The translations under genes were made by a program, and so were the position numbers. Positions 22,901 to 34,311 of a DNA stretch of 64,000 bases are shown piece by piece. This stretch comes from Burhinus oedicnemus (Eukaryota > Chordata > Aves > Charadriiformes > Burhinidae). The DNA lies in the NCBI GenBank assembly GCA_008921705.1, contig VFFE01006842.1, positions 641,321 through 705,320 of the forward strand, written 5' to 3'. Within the stretch, counting starts at the first letter, position 1; the number at the start of each line of letters is the position of its first letter. The notes beneath the pieces are model-generated. The model was not told the DNA's origin, did no database searches, and saw nothing but the letters and a program-made list of their open reading frames with translations.

Positions 22901-25628
22901 ACCATTTTCTTCTCTGCAAGAAGAAAAGGTGGGGCAGGGGGAAGGTTACACTTTAGGGAAGAAAAAGTCTCTTCTCACACTTGAATTAGTTTTGCAAAAC
23001 CAGTTGAGAGTAATTCATAATGCTTCACCGTTAAACATGTTCATTTCTGAATGCAGCTACTGGAGATGGAGGAGAGCAGCATGGTGTTATTACAAAAGGC
23101 AGACAGGACCTACTCTGTGTGGGGCATACTAAGCATTATCTTTATTAAATATTGATTTTAAAATCTTTAAGTCACTAAAAGCTTGGAGAAGCTGATTAAA
23201 TTACTTGCTAATCTAGAACAAACCGGTTCTGTTTTAAACGGAATCAACAGAAATATTCTCAAGAGATCTCTTTATGTTATGGGTAAACAAAAAACCCCCC
23301 TACTTTTAGGTTCAGACCCTGAAAAAAGCTCTGGAACTAGTGTACACACAATATTTGGATAAATTCTTATCTCACATGAATAGCCATCTGAATTTATCTC
23401 ATAAATTTCTGCCAATTTGGCTTTATTTCTCTGGGTAAGGTAGATGAGTTTTGAGTAAAGACATATTCTGTCACTGAAAATTAAACACATCTGCCACTGC
23501 CTTCAATAAAACATTCCAAAGCAAGTTCTAGCTCATTTGTTGGTTCATGGTATGTTCTGGAGCAAGCTTTGGGGTATGCTATTAATAATGTTTCTGCAGA
23601 GGCTTGCAAAATGGGACAGAGGCTAACCCGAAATATTTTTCTACTACTTCAAATAAAAAAAAAGTAGTGATCAAGAATTTCAGACACAGCCCCCTCTCTA
23701 ACATTTCTTGTTGTCTGACTTAGGTACTCCATTCTTCCTCTGGTTAACTTGTTAGCTGGTTCAACCTTGTGTTAGCTGCTCTCATCAGTACTTTCTTTCA
23801 AAGTATTTTCACAATGTATTTTCTCAGTATTTTCACAATGGCTAAAGGTGTTTCTTAATTCATTGTTCATCTGTAGGAGACAACAATATGCAAGAATAAT
23901 TTCCAATCTTTAGTGTACACATACAATGAACATTTCAAGCAAGGAGAAGTACAGTTAGGATTCTGAACGTTTGTTTAGACTTAACAGTAGAAAAATGATG
24001 ACTATCTGTAAGTCCAACTTATGGCAGAAGCTGAGGTTCCTCATAGTTTTTGAATGTCAGAATATATATGACCTCTATACAGGGTCAATGAAAAAAAAAA
24101 CCAACAGATAATTTAACAGCCAAATGCATTTTTGGGATGTGTCAGTCTGAAAGATTACTGTATTTCTTTTAGCTTAGGTCTTCATTTTAACCTACTTGAC
24201 TGGCAATGAAAACTTTAATCTACTATCATATTTCAGGTACTGTACTTTTCTAGATAATTATCGACCAATATTTTATTATTTTTTTAAACAATAGTGGTAA
24301 TTAATCATTTGATCTATGCAGTAAAGGATGTGTAGATGCAAAATCACTTAAAGCTAATAAATCACCTTTAGTAATCTTCTAAAGCATATAATCTAGTTCA
24401 GTGAAAAGTCGTGAGCCAAATACATGAATTACTTGTGAAGTCCATAGCTTATTTTATCTAGAAGGTGAGATTCATTTCTATTGAAATATCCATGAAGTCA
24501 TTGACTTCAAAGTTAAATATGTGCTCACTGCTTAGCTCTTGTGAAGTCAAAGATATTTGGATCATCCCACATAAAAACTATATATTATTGTTATTTCTTC
24601 CCATTACCTGAGATCTCAATGGGAACATAACTACTAATGTATCTCTAACTTAGGCTGCTGTAAGTGAATTCAGAATTTTATCACCTTCTTCAGTATTGCA
24701 AGTGTTCCCATCAAGGCTGCTTTCTGGCATGTGTATATTCAGTGTGACTACATTCAATGTGCACAGTACTGCTGTGATAATGTATCCTGAGATTCTAGTG
24801 CACAGTAAATAATTGGTTTTATGTTTACATATTTCATGCCCCACTGTTTCTTCAGTTCCCATTCAGATCCCATTTACCATTTTTTATTTAATTTTTAATT
24901 AAATTAATTATAAAATGGCAAGGTCCATAGGGACGCACTCTTTTCTGTTTCTTTATGTAAGCCCTGTATTTGGTGTTCTTCAATGCACTTCATGAATATT
25001 AGTGATTTTCAAAAAACTAGTAACATTTTTAAGTCTTTCTTATCTACCATTTTCTTGCATTTTTGACAGTATGACATGTCTTCTCTTTTGACCCCATAAT
25101 GCCTGTAAAGCTCCTAGCACTTAAGACTGTCAGTTTTGTATTTTAGGTTCACGTATATTGAATCTGGTACATCCGCTTACAAATGATTAATAGTGTCTAG
25201 GTTCTGGCCATATTTCATACATTCTAGATTTACACATTTTCTACTGTGTCTCTTTCCTTTATCTTTAGTGAGTGATCTTCTATATATCCATAATTAAACT
25301 TCCTGGGTGTAAACTAGTTCCAACTTGAGATGCTTATATTTAGGCATTTCCACGTATATATCTATAGGCTTCTTTGGGGCTTAATTTAAGTGCATGCAAA
25401 CAAACATCTATTGTCTTCATGGGTGACTTAGGTTGTAGAAGTTGTCTACACAAGGCAGTTAACTATGATGCAGAACTATGCGACCGCCCTGGCCTTTCTG
25501 GATTGGCAGCTGAAGGCCAGATAGAATTCCTTAGAGCATCATAACTGGTGCGGGACGCCCACATTCAGACAATACTGCCCAGGTGCCACTAGTCTCCCAT
25601 AGGACAGTTTAAATGGCAGGAGACATGT
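19957..25628. other. Unannotated AT-rich sequence
   Basis: About 5.7 kb without a recognisable gene. The first part (to about 20150) may be the rest of the LTR begun at 19239. A weak palindromic relic is listed at 24492-24545. Short duplications of 'tattttcacaatg' occur near 23803-23839. No exon, RNA gene or CR1 tail was seen. Confidence 0.45.
24492..24545. repeat. Possible ancient palindromic repeat relic
   Basis: ATTGACTTCAAAGTTAAATA followed by TGTGCTCACTGCTTAGCTCT resembles a repeat type, common in turtle and crocodilian DNA as I remember it, with an ATTGACTTCAAT core followed by 'agttaagcatgtgctt'. The match is short and by eye only. Confidence 0.3.
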
Positions 25629-26552
25629 ATAGAATCATAGAATCATTTAGGTTGGAAAAGACCTTCAAGATCATCCAGTCCAACCATTGACCCTACTCTA
25701 CCAGGTCTGCCACTAAACCATGTCTCTAAGCACCACATCTACATGACTTTTAAACACATCTAGGGATGGTGACTCAACCACCTCCCTGGGCAGCCTGTTC
25801 CAATGTTTGAGAACTCTTGCAGTGAAAAATTTTTTGCTAATGTCTAGCCTAAATCTCCCCTGGTGCAACCTGAACCCATTTCCTCTTGTCCTATTGTTAG
25901 TGGCTTGGGAGAAGAGACCAGCTCCCATCTCACTACAACCTCCTTTCAGGGAGTTGTAGAGAGCAATAAGGTCTCCCCTCAGCGTTCTCTTCTCCAGACT
26001 AAACAATCCGAACTCCCTCAGCTGCTCCTTGTAAGACGTTCTCCAGACCCCTCACCAACTTTGTTGCCCTTCTCTGGACACCCTCCAGCACCTCAATGTC
26101 CCTCCTATACTGTGGTGCCCAAAACTGAACACAGTAGCCAAGCTGCGGCCTCACCAGGGCTGAGTACAGGGGCACCATCACTTCCCTACTCCTGCTGGCC
26201 ACGCTATTCTTGACACAGCCCAAGATGCTGTTGGCCTTCTTGGCTACCTGGGCACACTGCTGGCTCATGTTCAGCCAGCTGTCTACCAGGACCCCCAGAT
26301 CCTTTTCTGCCAGGCAGCTTTCCAGCCACTCCTCCCCAAGCCTGTAGCGTTGCCTGGGATTGTTGTGACCCAAGTGCAGGACCCGGCACTTGGCCTTGTT
26401 AAACCTCATGCAGTTGGCTTCAGCCCATCGATCCAGTCTGTCCAGATCTCTCTGCAGAGCCTTCCTACCCTCAAGCAGATCAACACTCCCGCTTAATTTG
26501 GTGTCATCTGCAAACTTACCTGAGAGTGCACTCAGTCCCCTCAAACACGGGG
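25629..26552 (-). mobile_element. CR1 LINE, 5'-truncated, 0.9 kb
   Basis: Minus-strand CR1 with an octamer tail (CATAGAATCATAGAATC type) at 25629-25646 and truncation near 26552, inside the reverse transcriptase just upstream of motif C. It is the same subfamily as 2471-3026 and 18594-19007 but in inverted orientation, giving this window inverted homologous blocks about 7 kb apart. Confidence 0.95.
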
Positions 26553-26568
26553 GCAACCCCCTACTCAT
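25713..26568 (-). pseudogene. CR1 ORF2 C-terminal remnant
   Basis: Two adjoining minus-strand frames cover this part. The upstream one (26568 to 25999) contains '[14 protein letters not shown]' near 26500-26525 (motif C with both Asp), '[18 protein letters not shown]', '[23 protein letters not shown]' (in part) and '[18 protein letters not shown]'. The downstream one (26006 to 25713) has '[17 protein letters not shown]' and '[15 protein letters not shown]' and ends 'VVLRDMV'. A single frameshift near 26000-26040 separates them. Sequence before motif C at 26552-26568 is not CR1. Confidence 0.9.
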
Positions 26569-29130
26569 TACACACAGTGAAACTTGAGCTTATCTTGAAG
26601 TAGATATCCAGATATTTGTCAGCTTTCTGAACTCTGTTCTTTCCATTGAGTATAAAGAGGTTAGGCATCTAACACATTGGTTCACTCCTAAATGTGCTCT
26701 TAATTTCTTTTTTCAGGTTTGCATTCCATTTAAAACTTGATACCTTCTTTTGTAAATCTGTGTGTAATGCTGTTAGGCTTCTCTCCATTTATTTCTAACT
26801 AAAAATCTCATATTGTTGTCTTTACAGTCACTTCCTCTCAGTGGCACTTCATTCTTCTTTTAGTGCTAGAACTTTATCCAAGATACATTCAGTCCATTTT
26901 CTGTGTCTTCAAGAGTAGTCTGTCACAAGAAAAATCTGTTCCAGGACATTCTAATTCACTTTCAGCCTGTTGTACTGTTTCTATGATCATGTGTTGTACT
27001 GTTTCTATGTTCACCCTAAATTCATGTTCTGTGCCTTTCAAAAAATGCTAAATTTAGCCTGGCTTCTCTGTCTAACTCCCTTATATGCATCTTTGTCCAA
27101 TGCAATACTGCCACAAGATTTTATGTATTTGTGATGGAATATTTTTTCACTGCCTTGGCCATATTTTTTACCATTAATTCCCCCTTCCTCGAAAGCTTGT
27201 TGTTTGTCCAAACCAGAACAGCTTTCATAGATCTTTATTTCTTCATCAGAATTTAAGTACTCTTAAATATTTATAATATCACCTTGTAGTGTTTCTACAC
27301 TTTTCCTAATCAACTATTTCAGGTAAAGTATCTTATTTTCCATGTAAATTTGTTATGCAAACAAGTTCTACTTCAATTTCTTGTACAGAAGCCAAGGGTG
27401 CAAATTTGTCAAACTCTGTACCTAGGTGTGAATTCCATTTCTTTCCCTCTTGTTCCTGTTCAAATGTGGATTATCATGATATTTTTTCATCTCTCTACAA
27501 ATCTACAATATATTTTTTGTGATTTTAAAACATATTTATGCTGATATAGTTGTTGTAATATGTAAACATATTATGTACCATCCTAACTGTTTCTGGTTTG
27601 ATTCCTTCTTGGCTCTCTCAAAGTTGAAGTATAATATTCATATTCTTCCCAATAATCTCCATTGTCTTGATCAACTTTTCAGTTTTAGTTGATGTAGCCA
27701 CTCACTTACTATCAAACTGTCTTAACCATTGGATTTTTTGACTAATCTGGGTCACCTAATAATGCCTTTTTTCTGATAGCAGTTTATTTTATTCTCTGCT
27801 ATGATTTTCAGTTCTCTCTTTGCACTGTAATACATATTTTGCAGAATCCTCCTATACTTAATAGCTATTCCTCCAAGGCATTATTAACATTTTCTGTGAC
27901 TTGTTTAGGCTTCTTCCTATCGACATTGTTCAAGTTTCTCAATGTCACATCTTCCTCAGTTTTCTCAGCACAGCCACCAGTTTCTCCTTCATAGTGCGTT
28001 CCTCCTGTTGTTTAGATCCTTTAACAGGATGATTTTATAAACTTGTAATGGCCAGGGCTTTACCCAGCAGTCACACTGTTTTCTTCTGTTCTTTCCTAAA
28101 AAAATTTGTCAGAAGTATGCCATCTTACATAAGGTTCTAGGCTAGTCAGATAACCATTATGATTAATATTCCTACTATTAGTATCCCCCACCTCTGTGAC
28201 ATGTGTGCTGTATTTCCCAGCACTTCAGTTATTTCTGGAGAATATACATGTCAAAGTCTATGCGGTCTCTGCCAGCAATTCAGAATCTACAGTATACTTA
28301 GAGAAGAATAAGGTTGTCCAGTTAGTAGAGGCAAGTCAAATAAATCATCAATATTGCATCAATATTTCCTGGGCTGCATTGATGTCTGGTCATTCTACAT
28401 GCAGACCACAGAAGTTTGAAGCCTTTGTAGAGGTTTGTCTGAGCACCTGTTTGAACACTAACTTAAAAGGTCTTATCCCTTTCCGCTGACTTGGCTGGTT
28501 TCATCCTTCTCTTTGGTGCTGGAAAAGTCATAGGGCTTGCTGAGCCTGATGTGGTTTAATGCGTTCATCTGCTGCACCTCTAGAGGCAGAGGACCAACTT
28601 GGAGGTCCCAAATTCAATTGTGATGATTAAACTGAGATTTTGGTGTTACTGTAACAAAGCTCTTTCTACTGCAAAAGCAGAGACCGTTATTTATTGAGCC
28701 AGGGGAGGCTCACAGCTGGGCACTGGAAGGAGGCATATGATATTAGCCTCAAAAGTTCTTACTCCATGCAGCAGAAAGGAAGAGATGGTTCTGGCTTGTC
28801 CCAGGCTGTGATTGGACTTTATGTTATACATAAGTACCTGACAGCTTGGTGCTGGGTGCCTAAACTGCTGAATTAGACTGTAATTGTAGAGATTTGAGAG
28901 AAAGAGCCTCAAAGAATTAAAAAATTACTTAATTTTTGTAACATCTGCAGCTGTACAAGCTGTTGTCCGTGTTATTGCTAGAACAATTTAGCCTGTAATA
29001 CTGGTTGCTACATAGACTCAAGAAAGACAACCTCCCTAAAACTCTGGTTCTCTACCTGCTGCATTACTTAATACTGACAGAGCAGTAAGTTCTTGATTAG
29101 ACCATAAATTATTTGCAGTAGAAACAATGG
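26553..29130. other. Unannotated sequence
   Basis: AT-rich single-copy-looking sequence. A perfect 18-base duplication with 24-base period lies at 26968-27009. Pyrimidine-rich tracts dominate 26600-28100. The plus-strand open frame 28196-28489 has no domain I recognise. Confidence 0.45.
26968..27009 (+). repeat. Short tandem duplication, 24-base period
   Basis: TGTTGTACTGTTTCTATG occurs at 26968-26985 and again at 26992-27009, exactly. This looks like a recent slippage duplication. Confidence 0.85.
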
Positions 29131-29198
29131 ATGAGATTCTCAGCTAGTACAAAATCAGTATAACTCCATTGACTTCAACAGGACAATGCTGATTTTCA
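29131..29198. repeat. Ancient palindromic amniote repeat relic
   Basis: The segment reads CTCAGCTAGTACAAAATCAG, then TATAACTCCATTGACTTCAA, then CAGGACAATGCTGATTTT. AAAATCAG (29151-29158) and CTGATTTT (29189-29196) are exact inverted arms around a self-complementary-like TTGACTTCAA centre (29169-29178). It resembles a family I remember as abundant in turtles and crocodilians ('ctggtgtaaatcagcat...ccattgacttcaatgg...atgctgatttacaccag'). No family name is asserted. Confidence 0.55.
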
Positions 29199-31243
29199 TA
29201 GTGTTGTCAAATCTTAAAATTTTATTGGTGGTCTTGCCATTTTTGATGCTTTTATTAAAATCTTGGCTGCAGATGTGTTCAGGTGAGAATCTCAACCTCT
29301 TTTTTTAAATCTGCATCTTGACATTGCAGAGAAACAGAGCTTGAAAACGTCTTCCGTAAATTGTTAAGTCTTCAAGTACACAAGATGAATAGAATGCATT
29401 ACATATATTGTGTACTTCTGTAAATCCTGAAATATTTATGCCACTTTCATGATTTCATTGGGTGAAGCCAGAAAGGGCTGCAGGAAGAAGGTCCAGTATA
29501 TTAATTTTAAACACTTGTATTTGGTAATAGAGAATTTGGCTCGATATTGGCTTTGATGTATTTCTGCTGGGTGTTTAATAGACTTTGGGGAACTAGGGAT
29601 TTACTAATACTAGCAACACTCCTACCGCTCTTAATACTCTTCTTGTTGCTGGTGGTATAAATACATTTATTGTTACTACTACTACCAGTGATATTTGTGA
29701 AGGGGGGGAAACACTTTTTACCTGCTTTAATAGGGACCATGCAGCTAAATAGGAGAGGTAGCGTATCTTATTCCCACACCATCAGAGATCTGGAGGTGGA
29801 AGATTCAGTGCCTTCCCCTTGGCTCCCCATACTGGATCTTGAGGATGGAGCTCTAGGGACACATGCTGTAATGTGTTCTTTGAGGAAGAAGACTTGAGGG
29901 TGACATATTTGAATGCATCATCCAAGAACATCTGCTCCTTTTTGTGAAGTGAGATGTATTGAGTAAGCAATGGAATGAAGACAATGGCTTGTCTGTTGTC
30001 ATGAAACTCAAATTTTTCATTCTGTTACCCTTGGCAGAGCTCTCTGACTCATCTGAAAGGACAGGTGTCCCTTCTGTGTCTTCTTTAATAAGGGTGAGTG
30101 TGAGAGGGAGCTTGTTTTTACTGTATTTTTATCAAGGGTGAAAGAAATTGCTGGCTGCTACACTTTACCTGAAAAGTGTATTTAAAAAGGAAAAATAACA
30201 AACTCATAAAAATTGTTGTTTTCTTAAGTGAAGGGGTAAGGGACTGGAACATGGCAATTATATTAAATCAGGTTGCATTTTAAACTGCTTTGTGCTCTCA
30301 CAGGGGAGACAGGGGTTTATACTGAGTTCTGTAAATGGGCATTCTGAAGCAGAAGACTTTTAAAAACTGTCATGCTTAATGATACCTACAACAGAATGCC
30401 AAGAAGAAGATAAAAGATCAACTCTGTTATTCCCACTTTGGCTCTCAGGAAGAGGTCTGCAAAGTATCCTTCAATCTTTTAGAAATCTGTGAAAACTAGC
30501 ACTAGCTGAAAGGTTTTCCACATTTAATAGTATGAAAGAGCTTTTCAGTGAAACTAAAATGTTCCTGAAAAAATGTCCACTTTCACGAAGAACATCTGGT
30601 TGCATTTTCATGAAAATACATAAAGCTGTAAATGGAATGCATTGTTAGTAGAAAAAGAATGCATTATACTTATTAAAAAGGAATAAAAACACCCCAAACC
30701 CCAAACCACAGAATTCCTCTCCCTATACTGTGCACAAAAAAAGAAGATGTTCTGGTCAACACATTCTAGAGATTCCTAGAAATTCTATACATAGTCAGAA
30801 CTGGATATTGCTATTTTAGAAATGAACTATTCCCGAATAATGCCATAACATAATTAGAGCAATGATGAGATAATTCTACCCCAAATATTGATGGGTCCTG
30901 TCAAAATCTCATGAAAGGCTATAAAACTATTTCTGCTGAATTCTGCTGGTGTTTGATGGACTGAATTTTATCTTTATAACGGTGTATTAACCAAAGGCTT
31001 ATTAAGACTGGAGCAACAGAATAATACCTACAAGACCATTCTTATCTCAGAAGTTTATTGTTACAGATAGATAATTAATTTGATTTTAAAAAAAAATATT
31101 TATTCTTCATTCTAAAGGCAATTAACCTTACTCTGGGCACCTCACTGCTGTTGGTTTTATCAGGAGTTGGGGATTTAAATAACTTTGAGGTTCTAGACCT
31201 AAGACTTTAAGTGCCAGCAGCTGTGGCAGAGTCAGGAATGGTA
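29199..31243. other. Unannotated sequence
   Basis: No gene or repeat recognised. Overlapping short open frames on both strands at 29507-29970 show no domain. Composition is AT-rich. Confidence 0.45.
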
Positions 31244-31845
31244 TTCATAGAATCATAAAACAGTCCAGATTGAAAGCGACCTTGAAAGATCATCTGGTCT
31301 AGCCTTTTGTGGGAAAGAGCATCTGGATAAGATTACCTATCACCTTGTCCAATTGCATCTTGAAAACCTCCAGTGATGGAGACTCCACCACATCCCTGGG
31401 GATGTTGTTCCAGTGAATCATTGTTCTTACTGTAAATAATTTATTTCTTATATCAAGACGAAACCCTTTCTGGTGTCACTTGTACCCATTGACCTTTGTC
31501 TTCTCCATATGAATCCTTGCGAAGAGACAGTCTCTGTCCTCTTTGTATCTGTCCTTTGAGTACTGGCATACTGTGATGAGCTTCCCCCTGAGCCTTCTCT
31601 TCTCCAGGAAGAAGAGAACTAATTCCTTCAGTCTTTTGTCATAAAGTAGGTTCTCCAGCCCTTTAGTCACCTTCTTTGGACCCTATCCAGTCTCTGTATT
31701 TATTTATTTTTTTTAATTGTGAGGACCAAAACTGAACACAGTACTCCAGGTGTGGCCTGACAAGTGCTGAGTAGAGTGGGATGATCACATCTCTGCCTTT
31801 GCAAGTAACGCCCCTACAGATGCAGTCCAGGACGTGATTTGTTTT
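31244..31845 (-). mobile_element. CR1 LINE, 5'-truncated, 0.6 kb
   Basis: Minus-strand CR1 with a decayed octamer tail at 31244-31262 and protein blocks on the minus strand in order: 'CRGVTCKGRDVIIPLYS', '[14 protein letters not shown]' (31720-31790), 'MTKGLENLLYDKRLKEL' and 'FLEKRRLRG' (31560-31670). A frameshift lies near 31665. Its wording ('trcqyskdrykedrd', 'arihmek.kv') places it near the 14530 copy rather than the 2471 group. It is more diverged than most CR1s here. Confidence 0.9.
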
Positions 31846-33079
31846 CATTGCAAATCCCTGACCTATAAACTCAAGACTATCCTTTCTGTGGAAAGGAATA
31901 TTTGAATAATTGTTCATTTAATATCAGAAAAGAAATTACAACAATCAAACAATATATATGTTTCTAAGTCCATTTCACATAGTACTTAGCAAAACAAAGC
32001 ATTTGGTTTTCAATGACAATGCCAGGGCAGGCCAAATACTACAGAAAACACTTTAATGAAAATAATGAATTAATTTGATTTTCTTCCTGTTGCTTTTTGT
32101 CTTCTAAATACCCATGCAAAAAAACCTGCATCCATTGAAATGCTTGTGGAAACAGAAACTGCAATGCTTCTGATCACCACAGTACAATCTTTTTAGTGTT
32201 TTTGGATGCACTGAGCAGCTGCTGTAAAACATATCAGATGAAGAAGCCACATACAAAATGGGTATACTGAAAAGTTAAAACAGAAGGTTTTGTGAATGTT
32301 ATCCTATAGCTTAACATGAAACTATGCATACCATACACGGAATAATTTCAAATAATGACAAAGGTAATAAGAAGCAAAGTCCATCCATATATATAGAATT
32401 TACAACAGTAGAAAGATTATGTGATTGCGCTGTGAAACGCTAATTTTCCACTCAGTTTTAGCCAGAGTATAAGAGAAAAGTTGGGATTAGTAAAGGCATA
32501 TTATTTTGATGTACTGGCTCGCTGAGTTTATTCATTATTTCTTAATGATTATTTTTTGCTGCTACAAAGGTCTAATTAATTATTATAGTGCTAAAATGGT
32601 TTTTGCATGAACATTTTTATCATTCTGTGTCATAAGAAATGAATTAGAAAATAAAATATTAACAAATGGTTTTATTTCAGGGTTAACCTTGATGAAGGCA
32701 ACAGCCTTGCCTTTTTCTTGTTCTTCTGTTTCTAGTATGACAACATATCTGTTGACAATGAAAGCTTTACTTTTGTCATTCTGTTGTGTATCTGACTGAT
32801 GAAGATTTTAGGGTCTCATCAGGGATCTTCCTACTGCAACAAAAACACTTATGTATTTAAAAGAGTGAACCTCAGTTATCTGTTAATTGTATCAAGACCA
32901 TGACACTGTGTTGAAAATTTCTGCCTGGTGGTACATGCGGAATAGTATGTACTATAATGTATAAGAATAATATGTCATATTATTCTTTCCTAGTGATAAG
33001 TACCAGATACAGACAAGAGAGCTTGAAAACTACAAAACAGAGAAGTGGCCCACCCTAAACAGATGCACATAAATAAGGA
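31846..33079. other. Unannotated AT-rich sequence
   Basis: No gene, RNA gene or repeat recognised in about 1.2 kb. Many short A/T runs and TAATTA-like motifs, for example around 32565-32590. Confidence 0.45.
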
Positions 33080-33392
33080 AGTGCTGAGAGTTCCTGAGGA
33101 CTAGAAGAAAGCAAATGTCATTCCTATCTTCCAGGAGGGCAAGGAGTACCAAGGGAAGTACAGGCTGTTCATCCTCAACCTTGCTTCCTGAGAAGGTGAT
33201 GGACCAAATCACCCTGGAAACCGTTTCCAAACACAAGTTAACCAGGTGATTGGTAGCAGTCAGCATGAAGGGGAAATCATGGTGAACAAACTTGATAGCC
33301 TTCTAGTATGAGATTACTGGTTGGGTGAATGAGGGAAGAGCAGTGGATGTTGTTTACTGTGAATTAACCAAGACTTTTGACACACACTGATG
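33080..33392 (+). mobile_element. CR1 LINE internal fragment (reverse transcriptase N-terminal part)
   Basis: Plus-strand CR1 sequence spanning 'VPEDWKKANVIPIFQEGK'-type codons (33099-33145), 'YRL', 'EKVMDQITLETVSKH' (about 33190-33235), the region before 'GKSW*TNLIAF' and 'MTG.VNEGRAVDVVYCELTKTFDT' (motif A, 33335-33385). Small deletions and frameshifts are visible, for example loss of the 'KKEDPG' segment near 33150. It lacks its own 3' end and stops abruptly at about 33392. Confidence 0.85.
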
Positions 33393-33790
33393 GCACTTTA
33401 TAGACCTTAAGGTCCCTTGCCAGCACCACCTGAAGCGTGTGCCCACATCCTCTTGTCCATCTCATCCTGGGGCCTTCAGTTCCTTCTGAGGATGGTGTGG
33501 TGCGAACAGTAATAGAGTATGACAACACCGTATAAAGCAAACATTATTGAGGCAATAAGAAAGATGACCACCAATGTGTCCATAAGTGACTCACCCAATC
33601 ACTGATAGCAAACACAAGATCATAAGCAATGCCATGGCTCTGGCAGGCTGCCAGGGACACAGTGCCTGAGTCACTTGGCAGCAACAGCCAATTGTACAAA
33701 TGCCTTTTGAATGTGGGTAAGAGTCACGCCACACCTTGACTCCATCAATGGCATTGTAATTTGAGAGAACCATACGTTACATTAAATGTG
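33393..33790. other. Unclassified DNA between two CR1 pieces
   Basis: Mixed-composition sequence lying between an internal CR1 piece and a CR1 3' tail in the same orientation. It is not CR1 and I cannot assign it to any family. A stretch such as 33525-33610 could be LTR-like, but no termini or duplications were seen. Confidence 0.4.
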
Positions 33791-33915
33791 GGCAGCACCC
33801 TGCCTACACTGCCAGTATTGGTCAAGGGGCAGGGTGTCAAGTGGCATGGTGTCAGCAGTCTGTCTATGCCAACAATAATGGTCAAGGGGCAGGGTGTTAG
33901 GGGGCAGGGTGTCAG
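33791..33915 (+). repeat. 60-bp tandem repeat (two copies and a stub)
   Basis: Copies at 33791-33850 and 33851-33910 align without gaps; both contain GGTCAAGGGGCAGGGTGT and a GCAGCA/TCAGCA start. A third copy begins GTCAGG at 33911. The unit is G-rich on the plus strand and is not obviously derived from the CR1 sequences beside it. Confidence 0.85.
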
Positions 33916-33920
33916 GTGGT

Positions 33921-34092
33921 CAGGCACTGGAATAGGTCGCCCAGAGAGGATGTGGAGTCTCCATCTTTGGAGATACTAAAAATCTGACTGGACACTGTCC
34001 TGAGCAACCTGTTTTAGATGACCCTGCTCTGACCAGAAGGGTTTGGTTAAGCAATCTCCAGAGGTCCTTGTCAACCTCAACTGATTCTGTAT
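33921..34092 (+). mobile_element. CR1 LINE 3' tail
   Basis: Plus-strand CR1 tail: the 'HWNRSPREDVESPSLEIL' type block at about 33925-33980, then the UTR 'cctgagcaacctgttttagatgaccctgctctgacc.ga.gg' and 'gtccttgtcaacctcaactgattctgt'. It may be the 3' end of the same insertion as 33080-33392, with the intervening ORF2 part lost. Confidence 0.85.
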
Positions 34093-34239
34093 TACATTAA
34101 GTATCTCAAAATAAATGAGAAGATATGAGCCATGGCTGAGTATGAAAATAAGAAATAAGAAAAATGCAGGGAGAAATACTGCAAAGGATGAACAGTGATC
34201 TATATTCCCAGGGTTATTTAAGGTATGTAAAGCCATACC
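34093..34239. other. Unannotated spacer
   Basis: Short AT-rich stretch with nothing recognisable. Confidence 0.4.
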
Positions 34240-34311
34240 TCCAAAGGTATTCAACTTCTCTGATTGAAATTAGTGGAAATTAGGTGCCTTAACACTATTA
34301 AGGCTCTGGCC
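34240..34311. repeat. Ancient palindromic amniote repeat relic
   Basis: CCAAAGGTATTCAACTTCTC, a central GATTGAAATTAGTGG, AAATTAGGTGCCTTAACAC and AGGCTCTGGCC match, in order, a repeat I remember from turtles and crocodilians ('aaaggtatttaggc...ccattgaaatcaatggg.agttaggtgcctaaatacctttgaggatctgggcc'). The inverted symmetry is degraded but visible (AAGGTATT against AACACTATTAAGG). Family name not asserted. Confidence 0.6.

Noticed and set aside
28545..28630. tRNA-like or tRNA-SINE-like segment
   Set aside because: A vague B-box-like AATTCAATTG and a CTGC/GCAG stem are present, but the A box and acceptor stem do not form.
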